Source: BTRF01 sp036986255
GTDB lineage: Bacteria > Patescibacteriota > WWE3 > 9FT-COMBO-53-11
DNA: 14,242 nt
Assembly (NCBI GenBank): GCA_036986255.1
Contig: BTRF01000014.1
Location: 1 to 14,242, forward strand
Reading direction: 5' to 3'
Positions 1 through 5,137 of this stretch are shown in pieces. The position numbers and the translations under genes are program-made. Within the stretch, counting starts at the first letter, position 1. Every line of letters starts with the position of its first letter. Below the pieces are notes generated by a model. The model searched no databases and had not been told where the DNA came from. It saw nothing but the letters and a program-made list of their open reading frames with translations.

Positions 1-1
1 C

Positions 2-2215
2 GGGGAATCCGTTCCCGCCGAAAAGGTTGCCACCACCCTTCCTGAAGATACCCTACTGGCCGATCGGAAGAATACCGCCTATGCTGGCACTTTAGTAGCC
101 AGTGGTGTAGGCAAGGGGGTGGTAGTGGGGGCGGGGGCCTCGACCGAGTTTGGCCAAATTGCCACCTTTGTTCAGGAGGAGGAGGAACGGAGCCTTCTTT
201 TGAAGAGGATTACTCATTTAGGGGTTTGGCTGACGGGCTTTTCGGCCCTCCTTGCTCTCCTAATTTTTGTCTTAGGCTGGTTCCGGGGTCAAGAGCTTGT
301 CCATCTGATTAATTTCACGATCGCTGTTTTTGTCGCCGCCGTACCGGAGAGTCTGCCGACCACCACTACTCTTGCCCTTGCTTTAACGGCTCTGCGTCTC
401 TCGAGGAAGAAGGCTTTGGTTAGACACCTGGCTACGGCGGAGTCGCTTTCCGGGGTTAACCTCTTTGCTTTTGACAAGACGGGAACGCTTACTTTAAATG
501 AGATGTCCGTGGCTCGTATTTCCCTTCCAGGACGAGATCTTGAGGTTACCGGGACGGGGTTTTTATCTGAGGGGGAGGTGTGGGAAGGCCGAAAGAAAAT
601 TATCCTCTCTAAAGACCCCCAGTTAAGGCAGTTTATAGAAGCGGGAGCTTTAGCCGGATCCGCTTCCATCATTCCGGCGGAAGGCGATGGGGGCAAGCGT
701 TGGGTGGTGCGGGGGGATCCAACCGAGGGGGCTTTCCTTATTTTGGCGGAGAAAGCGGGTTTGTCCTTTGATGGAGGAAAGATGCTCGAAAGCTTTGCTT
801 TCACCTCCGAGCGAAAGATGAGCTCCCGCGTCTTTTCAACGGATCGAGGTTGGCGCGCACGCACCCTGGGAGCGCCGGAAGAGATTCTGTCCTTATCTAC
901 CCATCTCCTTAAGGATGGAAGGGTGGTGCCGATCTCCCCGAAGCTTCGGAAGGAGTTTGAAGAGAAAGCCCGGAAGTTAGCTGAACAGGGCTATCGGGTA
1001 TTGGCCTTGGCGACTCGGGATTACCACGGGCAGCGAGGGTTGGGTAAGGGTTCCCGCGGAGCGGGGGTAATCGTCCGTGAAAAGGTGGAGCGGGACCTTA
1101 CTTTTATCGGTTTGGCGGGGCTTCTCGATAAACCTAAAGAGAAGGTGGCCGAAACCTTCACCGCCTTGAAAGAAGCGGGAATTAAACCGGTCATCATCAC
1201 AGGAGATCACCCTGGGACGGCTTTGGCGGTGGCTCAAAGTTTGGGTCTGGATGTTTCGGAAAAGAGTGTGCTGTCCGGCGACGGGATGGATGAGTTCTCC
1301 GATCAACAGCTTTTGGAGATCATTCCGAAGATTATTGTTTTTGCGCGGATTTCACCTGCCCAGAAATATCGGCTGGTGAAGCTCTTTAAGCAGTCGGGGA
1401 TGCGGGTGGCCGTCTCCGGTGATGGGGTTAACGACGCTCCGGCCTTGAAGAAGGCCGATGTGGGGGTGGTAATGGGGAAGAAGGGAACCGATGTTTCCAA
1501 GGAGGCGGCGGATCTGGTCATTATGGACGACAAGATTGAGACTATTCTCCCTGCCATTGCCGAGGCCCGCACTCTTTATGACAACATTAGGAAATTTTTT
1601 GTCTTTCTCCTCTCCGGGAATTTTATTGAGCTCTTAATCATCGCTGCCGCCCTTGTTTTAGGACTGCCCCAGCCTTTAACAACCATTCAAATACTTTGGA
1701 TAAATTTTATAACAGATGCTTTTCCTGCCTTTGCCCTGGCTTACGATCCTCCGGGTAGGGACATCCTTCGCAGTAAGCCCCGTGATTTAAGTTCGGGAAT
1801 GATCAGGCCGGTTTTGAAGTATGCCCTTTTCCTTGGGCTTATCTTTCTAGTAGGCCTGTCTTTTCTCTTCTTTTCCTATCTCCCTGACGTATTGGAAGCG
1901 CGCACGATGATTTTTACTGGGGCAGTGCTTTTTGAACTCTTTGTAGTTTTCCCGATCCGAACGCATTACCCGTTTTGGCGGGGTTTGTTCTCCAACCGGT
2001 ATCTCATTGTCGCCGTGGCTGGATCGTTCGTGCTTCAGCTCCTCGTGCTTTATGTTGCTCCCTTGAGAGATATAATGGGAACGATGCCGTTAGGGGTGAG
2101 TAATTGGCTGGCGATTGCCGTCTTTATTTTCGGATCGTTGGCTGTGATTGAGGCGGTGAAGGGATTGGCACGCAAGAAAGCAGGCAAAAAGATTCTAAGC
2201 TTTATCTCAAGTTGA
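2..2215 (+). CDS. Cation-transporting P-type ATPase, Ca2+ (P2A/PMR1-like), 5'-truncated by the window
   Basis: ATP-driven membrane pump, probably exporting Ca2+ (or Mn2+). The frame is open from base 2, so the N-terminal actuator domain and M1-M2 lie outside the window; the first visible residues, GES, are the end of the TGES dephosphorylation motif. Residues below are counted from base 2. Visible in order: M3 and M4 with PESLP (the PEGLP cation motif); the phosphorylation motif DKTGTLT (Asp158, codon 473-475); the nucleotide domain with DPTEGAFL and FTSERKMSSR; the hinge GDGVNDAP; then M5-M10. M6 reads WINFITDAFPA, keeping the Asn and Asp of the Ca2+ site II; with the M4 Glu this fits a one-site PMR1-like pump. 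Odd points: the usual KGAPE nucleotide motif reads LGAPE (Leu codon 866-868), and a loop at 1019-1072 looks inserted. A GTG at 119 is internal, not the start. The ion specificity is inferred. Confidence 0.93.
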   Translation, partial: GESVPAEKVATTLPEDTLLADRKNTAYAGTLVASGVGKGVVVGAGASTEFGQIATFVQEEEERSLLLKRITHLGVWLTGFSALLALLIFVLGWFRGQELVHLINFTIAVFVAAVPESLPTTTTLALALTALRLSRKKALVRHLATAESLSGVNLFAFDKTGTLTLNEMSVARISLPGRDLEVTGTGFLSEGEVWEGRKKIILSKDPQLRQFIEAGALAGSASIIPAEGDGGKRWVVRGDPTEGAFLILAEKAGLSFDGGKMLESFAFTSERKMSSRVFSTDRGWRARTLGAPEEILSLSTHLLKDGRVVPISPKLRKEFEEKARKLAEQGYRVLALATRDYHGQRGLGKGSRGAGVIVREKVERDLTFIGLAGLLDKPKEKVAETFTALKEAGIKPVIITGDHPGTALAVAQSLGLDVSEKSVLSGDGMDEFSDQQLLEIIPKIIVFARISPAQKYRLVKLFKQSGMRVAVSGDGVNDAPALKKADVGVVMGKKGTDVSKEAADLVIMDDKIETILPAIAEARTLYDNIRKFFVFLLSGNFIELLIIAAALVLGLPQPLTTIQILWINFITDAFPAFALAYDPPGRDILRSKPRDLSSGMIRPVLKYALFLGLIFLVGLSFLFFSYLPDVLEARTMIFTGAVLFELFVVFPIRTHYPFWRGLFSNRYLIVAVAGSFVLQLLVLYVAPLRDIMGTMPLGVSNWLAIAVFIFGSLAVIEAVKGLARKKAGKKILSFISS
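1019..1072 (+). repeat. In-frame segment bounded by an inverted repeat, inside the P-type ATPase
   Basis: The arms GATTACC (1019-1025) and GGTAATC (1066-1072) are perfect reverse complements, and an inner stem CCCGC-GGA-GCGGG lies at 1053-1065. The segment is exactly 18 codons and encodes a Gly/Arg-rich stretch between the strand 'ALATRD' and 'TFIGLAGLLD'. P-type ATPases are usually shorter at this point. That it is an inserted element is inference. Confidence 0.4.
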
Positions 2216-2237
2216 TTTGGAATAAATTCGCTGGCGA

Positions 2238-2262
2238 TCTAGTCGCGTTTGACGCGATTAGA
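2238..2262. terminator. Hairpin between convergent genes
   Basis: TCTAGTCGCG (2238-2247) pairs with CGCGATTAGA (2253-2262) across a 5-nt loop TTTGA, giving 10 pairs of which one is a G-U. It lies 22 nt after the ATPase stop and overlaps the recombinase stop codon, so it could end transcription from both sides. Neither strand has a clear U-run after the stem, so intrinsic termination is not certain. Confidence 0.45.
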
Positions 2263-3133
2263 GCTCGGCCAGCCCCATCTTTTCTTGGGGTGCGGCTACC
2301 TTGATATGGTCGAGGTATTTTTCGGTGGTGGAGAGACGCTGGTGCCCGGCGATCTTGCTTACCAGGACTAGCGAAGCCCCCCGCTTGAGGTGGTGGGCGA
2401 TAAAGGTGTGGCGTAGGTCATTAACGGTAGAATCGTTGATTCCGGCCAGATCAAAGTACCTCTTGATTGTGGCACGAATGTTTCGGACGAGAAGTCCCTT
2501 GCCGGTTCGGGTGATGAACACATTTTGAGCATTCCCCTTGGGCCGTTCCTTGAGATAAGCTTCCAAAGCTTTCTGGACCCGCAGGTTCAGCGGGACGATT
2601 CTCTCAGGGTGGCGATTGAAGACCGTGACGCGAATCTCCCCGCCCCGATCCCCTTTGCCCATCTTCACATCTTCGATCTTTAGCCGAGCCAACTCGCCGA
2701 TGCGGATTCCGGTTTGAAGGAGGAGCTCCACAATTGCGTATGTTCTGGTGTCATTGCGGACGGCATCGCGCAGGGCGCGGTACTCGGTTTCGGAGAGGAT
2801 GCGGGGGGGCTTGGTTTCAAATTTGGGGTGGGAAACCAAAAGAGCGGGATCATCGGTGATGAATTCATTAACCCTTAGGAAGCGGAAAAAGGTTTTAACG
2901 GCGTTGGTTTTTCTAGAGACGGATTTGGGGGTGTACCCATTTTTAAGAAGTTTGGCCATAAAGGCCTCAATGTCGTCTTTGGTAATTTCGGCGACATGAG
3001 CCCGCTCCAACTCCTGGAGAAACTCTACGAGCTGGTCAATATCCTTGCCGTAGGCCAACACGGTGGCGTGGGCCCGGTTTTTACTTCTCAGGTGATCGAC
3101 GAATTTTTGGTGCCCATCCTTTAGCGGAATCAT
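2258..3133 (-). CDS. Tyrosine recombinase, XerC/XerD-like, with altered catalytic positions
   Basis: Site-specific DNA recombinase of 291 aa, the size of XerC/D. Residues 1-110 form the SAM-like core-binding domain (HLRSKNRAHATVLAYGKDI, then VSRKTNAVKTFFRFL). The catalytic domain follows: box I Arg in TGIRIGELARL, box II Arg in NDLRHTF, His in AGHQRLSTTEKYL and the nucleophile Tyr in EKYL. Two positions depart from the R-K-H-R-H-Y pattern: box II reads NDLR where HDLR is usual, so the first His is Asn (codon AAT read on the minus strand), and the beta-hairpin that normally carries Lys (GKGNKER type) reads VFNRHPER with no Lys. The usual role is resolving chromosome dimers at dif; whether this copy does so or serves an element is open. 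It is the only minus-strand gene, with its own promoter and an ATG start at 3133. Confidence 0.9.
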   Translation of the reverse strand: MIPLKDGHQKFVDHLRSKNRAHATVLAYGKDIDQLVEFLQELERAHVAEITKDDIEAFMAKLLKNGYTPKSVSRKTNAVKTFFRFLRVNEFITDDPALLVSHPKFETKPPRILSETEYRALRDAVRNDTRTYAIVELLLQTGIRIGELARLKIEDVKMGKGDRGGEIRVTVFNRHPERIVPLNLRVQKALEAYLKERPKGNAQNVFITRTGKGLLVRNIRATIKRYFDLAGINDSTVNDLRHTFIAHHLKRGASLVLVSKIAGHQRLSTTEKYLDHIKVAAPQEKMGLAEL

Positions 3134-3137
3134 TATC

Positions 3138-3159
3138 GGTTAGAGAATAACACCTAACC
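3138..3159. promoter_or_regulatory. Dyad over the recombinase -10 element (possible operator)
   Basis: GGTTAG (3138-3143) and CTAACC (3154-3159) are reverse complements 10 nt apart and exactly bracket the -10 hexamer of the recombinase promoter. This placement suits a repressor or autoregulation site. Function is inferred only from position; 6-bp arms can occur by chance. Confidence 0.3.
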
Positions 3160-3173
3160 CATAGGAATGTCAA
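3144..3173 (-). promoter_or_regulatory. Promoter of the recombinase gene
   Basis: Read on the minus strand: TTGACA at 3173-3168 (perfect -35), an 18-nt spacer, then TATTCT at 3149-3144 preceded by TGT, i.e. an extended -10. The expected start of transcription is near 3137, only a few nt before the ATG at 3133, so the mRNA would be leaderless or nearly so and no Shine-Dalgarno sequence is present. Confidence 0.6.
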
Positions 3174-3217
3174 GAGTGGGCACGAAACCCTGCAAGCAGG
3201 GTTGAGGCCCACTCTTG
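3171..3217. repeat. Large two-tier hairpin in the divergent spacer
   Basis: Outer stem of 11 perfect pairs (CAAGAGTGGGC at 3171-3181 with 3207-3217), a small internal loop, then an inner stem of 8 perfect pairs (AACCCTGC at 3186-3193 with 3196-3203) closed by two A residues. Its left edge overlaps the -35 box of the recombinase promoter. No U-tract follows directly and no gene runs into it, so it does not look like an ordinary terminator. It may be a repeat element, a protein-binding site or part of a small RNA. Confidence 0.6.
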
Positions 3218-3245
3218 CTCGGCTTTTTGCCTTGCAAAAACCGAG
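3218..3245. repeat. Second hairpin, abutting the first
   Basis: CTCGG (3218-3222) pairs with CCGAG (3241-3245) and TTTTTGC (3224-3230) with GCAAAAA (3234-3240), with one bulged C and a 3-nt loop. It starts at the base after the preceding hairpin. Further weak pairings follow: CAGAAA/TTTCTG near 3261-3282 and GGGGC/GCCCC near 3305-3322. The 3134-3349 spacer has no credible reading frame. Confidence 0.5.
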
Positions 3246-3333
3246 ACAATAGATAACTTGCAGAAAAGCTACTGCCTTTCTGAACGAAGTGAGGAAGGAA
3301 CAATGGGGCACCCAAAGCCCCTCACCGTCTAGC

Positions 3334-3342
3334 TGTTATAAT
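3334..3342 (+). promoter_or_regulatory. Extended -10 promoter of the FtsB-like gene
   Basis: TGTTATAAT is a perfect extended -10 (TGn plus consensus TATAAT). No good -35 is visible, as is common with extended -10 promoters. Only 7 nt separate it from the ATG at 3350, so the transcript should begin at or next to the start codon (leaderless). Confidence 0.65.
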
Positions 3343-3349
3343 TTCCCTG

Positions 3350-3763
3350 ATGAAGCGCCCTGCTCTGGTTTCCTTTTTTTCTTCCGGAAAAATCCTCCTT
3401 CTTATTTTGGCAGTCATGTCCATTTTCTTGGTTCAGAGATTTTTTAAGGTGGGGGCTCGGGAGGACCAGCTCGGTTCCCTTAGGTCTGAGGTGGGGGCGC
3501 TGAGGATGAAGGTTGATGAGAAGCTGGGAGAGCTGGAGTACCGCCGTTCTCCGGAGTTCGTTTACAAGGTGGCTTTGGAGCAGTTGGGCTACGCTAGGCC
3601 CGGTGAAGTGATTGTGGTCTTGCCGGATTTCGAAGATGAGCAATCTTCGTCCTCCGGAGCTTCAGCGAAGGAGGGTGGGGAGAAAGATTCCCCGAAATCT
3701 TCAGTGGGTGCCGAACCCCTTCCTTATTGGAAGCAGTGGCGAGTCCTCTTTTTGGGAAACTAA
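3350..3763 (+). CDS. FtsB/DivIC-like septum formation initiator
   Basis: Small bitopic cell-division protein of 137 aa. It has a short basic N-terminus, one membrane segment (about residues 13-30, ILLLILAVMSIFLVQRFF), then a coiled coil (about 36-65, with QLGSLRSEVGALRMKVDEKL). The typical family ending follows: RSPEFVYKVALEQLGYARPGE, then VIVVLP. In characterised bacteria FtsB/DivIC bridges FtsL and FtsQ/DivIB in the divisome and helps activate septal wall synthesis. The acidic and Ser-rich tail (about residues 93-125) is probably disordered. The ATG is fixed by the promoter just upstream; there is no Shine-Dalgarno. It is divergent from the recombinase and 67 bp ahead of the tRNAs. The family call is firm; the exact partner set in this organism is unknown. 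Confidence 0.8.
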   Translation: MKRPALVSFFSSGKILLLILAVMSIFLVQRFFKVGAREDQLGSLRSEVGALRMKVDEKLGELEYRRSPEFVYKVALEQLGYARPGEVIVVLPDFEDEQSSSSGASAKEGGEKDSPKSSVGAEPLPYWKQWRVLFLGN

Positions 3764-3806
3764 TTCCTTCTTGAGGTTGAAAAAGATAGAAACCTTTCGA
3801 GCTCCC

Positions 3807-3815
3807 TGCTAGAAT
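3807..3815 (+). promoter_or_regulatory. Probable promoter of the two tRNA genes
   Basis: TGCTAGAAT is an extended -10 (TGn plus TAGAAT, 5/6 of consensus) ending 15 nt before the first tRNA base, which would leave a short 5' leader for RNase P. No convincing -35 lies 16-18 nt upstream. Confidence 0.5.
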
Positions 3816-3830
3816 GACTAGAGACAGCAA

Positions 3831-3905
3831 AGCGGGCTGGTGGAACGGTTACCACGCGTGGCTCATAACCACGAGAACCTGGTTCAACTCCAGGGCCCGC
3901 AACCA
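3831..3905 (+). tRNA. Initiator tRNA-fMet (CAT)
   Basis: 75 nt with encoded CCA. Acceptor pairs 2-7 are GCGGGC with GCCCGC, and position 1 (A3831) faces A72, leaving the end unpaired. That is the hallmark by which initiators are formylated and kept off EF-Tu (E. coli has C1-A72; here it is A1-A72). The D-stem is GTGG/CCAC, the anticodon stem CGTGG/CCACG, loop CTCATAA with CAT at 3864-3866, and the T-arm CCTGG-TTCAACT-CCAGG. The three G-C pairs typical of initiators are reduced to T29-A41, G30-C40 and G31-C39. It abuts the next tRNA with no spacer. Confidence 0.88.
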
Positions 3906-3983
3906 GGCTGGGTAGCTCAGTCGGTAAGTAGCGCCGCCCTCATAAAGCGGAGGCCGTGGGTTCGAATCCCACCCCAGCCACCA
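3906..3983 (+). tRNA. Elongator tRNA-Met (CAT), with two stem mismatches
   Basis: 78 nt with encoded CCA. The acceptor GGCTGGG/CCCAGCC (7 pairs) and T-stem GTGGG/CCCAC are perfect; the anticodon CAT is at 3941-3943 in loop CTCATAA. T4-A69 is like elongator Met rather than the C4-G69 expected of lysidine-type tRNA-Ile2, so Met is preferred. Two pairs are broken: C13 faces T22 in the D-stem and C31 faces A39 at the top of the anticodon stem. It may still function, but the stems are weaker than usual. Its 3' end is repeated downstream. Confidence 0.8.
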
Positions 3984-3984
3984 T
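3964..3984 (+). repeat. Direct repeat copy 1 (tRNA-Met 3' end)
   Basis: A 21-bp stretch from the T-loop to one base past CCA, repeated perfectly at 4075-4095, 111 bp downstream. Identity starts at GAATCCC and ends at CCAT. An att-like duplication of a tRNA 3' end is one explanation, a residue of tandem tRNA duplication another. Confidence 0.75.
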
Positions 3985-4074
3985 GGATTCGACGGGCTTA
4001 CCATAGGTGTGAGGTTGGCGAATCCTCGTTTGATACGAGCGGGATGAGAAGTTTACCCTGAGCAATGTCGAAGG
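3985..4074. repeat. REP-like palindromic segment between the tRNA 3'-end repeats
   Basis: The ends form an imperfect inverted repeat: the left end has ATTCGAC then GGCTTACC, and the right end is the complement of CTTCGAC then GCTCAGGG. The right side (ACCCTGAGC...GTCGAAGGG) resembles the TTCGAC/GCTCAGGG repetitive extragenic palindromes seen in many bacteria. A central hairpin CTCGT-TTGAT-ACGAG lies at about 4025-4039. There is no reading frame and no transposase. Confidence 0.5.
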
Positions 4075-4095
4075 GAATCCCACCCCAGCCACCAT
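4075..4095 (+). repeat. Direct repeat copy 2 (detached tRNA 3' end)
   Basis: Perfect second copy of the 21 bp that ends the Met tRNA gene, lacking the rest of the tRNA. It stands 28 bp before the trpS promoter and cannot form a tRNA on its own. Confidence 0.75.
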
Positions 4096-4122
4096 AAACG
4101 TTTCCCCTTGCTTATTAATCAG

Positions 4123-4131
4123 TGTTATCAT
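4123..4131 (+). promoter_or_regulatory. Extended -10 promoter of trpS
   Basis: TGTTATCAT (TGn plus TATCAT) ends 9 nt before the ATG at 4141; no good -35. The spacing again predicts an mRNA that begins within a few nt of the start codon. Confidence 0.55.
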
Positions 4132-4140
4132 TCTTCTGTT

Positions 4141-5127
4141 ATGAAGAAACGAGTTTTGACTGGAGACCGGCCCACCGGCCCGCTGCATTTAGGTCATTAC
4201 GTAGGGACTTTGAAGGCCCGTTTGGAGCTTCAAGAGGAGGCCGATGTCTTTATTCTCATTGCTGATTACCACACCCTCACCCGCGGATTGACTGCGGAGA
4301 AGACCGAAAAGCTTCAAGAAAATGTCCGCCAGCTGCTTCTAGATTACCTGGCCGTAGGGATTGACCCAAGCAAGGTTACAATTTATCGCCAGTCCGATGT
4401 TCCGGCGGTGGCTGAACTGGCTCTTCTGTTCGGGATGCTTGTAACCGTTCCCCGGCTCTCCCGCGTTCCTACCCTCAAAGAGGTTATGCGGGACGAGAAG
4501 ATCAAGAACCCTTCTTTTGGGCTTTTGGGTTATCCGGTCCTGCAGGCTGCCGACATCGCCTTGGTTAAGGGAGAGGTGGTGCCGGTAGGCAGGGATCAGG
4601 CCTCGCACTTGGAGGTTACCCGCGAGGTGGTGCGCCGCTTCAACAGCGAATTTGGGGAAGTCTTTCCCGAGCCGGAACCCCTTATCAAGGGAACGGTTTT
4701 GCCCGGTACGGACGGGCAGATGAAGATGGGTAAATCCTTGGGAAACGCAATCTCTCTGTCTGCGGGTCAAGCTGAGGTTGAAGAGAAGGTAATGAGCATG
4801 TATACTGATCCAACGCGGATTCGCCCCACCGACCCGGGTCGGGTGGAGGGTAATCCCCTTTTTATATACTTGGATGCCTTTGCCAGTGACAAGCAGGAGG
4901 TGGCGAATCTGAAAAAACGCTACACCAAAGGTACAGTTGGAGATGTAGAGGTGAAGAGGTATCTTGCGGATGTTCTGAATGGGTTTCTGGCCCCTATTCG
5001 AGAGCGGAGGGGCAGGTTCACCAAGAAGGCTAATTTGGATAAGATTTTAGGAGAGGGGAAGAAGAAGGTTTCCCGGATTGCTGGTGAAACGCTCCAGCAG
5101 GCGCGCGCGGCGATCGGAATAGATTAA
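4141..5127 (+). CDS. trpS: Tryptophan-tRNA ligase (TrpRS)
   Basis: Class I aminoacyl-tRNA synthetase charging tRNA-Trp with tryptophan; 328 aa, the usual bacterial length. The N-terminus VLTGDRPTGPLHLGHYVG carries the HIGH-type signature (HLGH, residues 16-19). LPGTDGQMKMGKSLGNAI holds the second signature as KMGKS (195-199) where KMSKS is commonest; both catalytic Lys remain. The stretch MSMYTDPTRIRPTDPG, then VEGNPLFIYLDAF, is typical of the family. The ATG at 4141 was chosen because the family starts just before the GDRPTG motif and the promoter lies directly upstream; a TTG at 4108 would lie upstream of the -10. It is followed after 10 bp by ftsH, so the two are probably co-transcribed. 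Confidence 0.96.
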   Translation: MKKRVLTGDRPTGPLHLGHYVGTLKARLELQEEADVFILIADYHTLTRGLTAEKTEKLQENVRQLLLDYLAVGIDPSKVTIYRQSDVPAVAELALLFGMLVTVPRLSRVPTLKEVMRDEKIKNPSFGLLGYPVLQAADIALVKGEVVPVGRDQASHLEVTREVVRRFNSEFGEVFPEPEPLIKGTVLPGTDGQMKMGKSLGNAISLSAGQAEVEEKVMSMYTDPTRIRPTDPGRVEGNPLFIYLDAFASDKQEVANLKKRYTKGTVGDVEVKRYLADVLNGFLAPIRERRGRFTKKANLDKILGEGKKKVSRIAGETLQQARAAIGID

Positions 5128-5137
5128 ATTAAGAGTT

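Noticed and set aside
119..121. GTG as start of the P-type ATPase
   Set aside because: The frame is open to the window edge and encodes the end of the TGES actuator motif upstream, so the real start is outside.
3171..3245. dif-type recombination site or intrinsic terminator
   Set aside because: Arms are too far apart for a dif-like site, and no gene is transcribed into the hairpins toward a U-run.
3906..3983. Lysidine-type tRNA-Ile2 instead of tRNA-Met
   Set aside because: Acceptor pairs 4-69 and 5-68 are T-A and G-C rather than the C-G pairs expected for Ile2; overall closer to elongator Met.
4108..4140. TTG start extending TrpRS by 11 residues
   Set aside because: It lies upstream of the -10 promoter element, and the family begins a few residues before GDRPTG.
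3940..4188. 82-codon minus-strand frame with MVAGVGFEPT
   Set aside because: This is the well-known spurious protein from the antisense of a tRNA 3' end; it appears twice because the tRNA end is duplicated.
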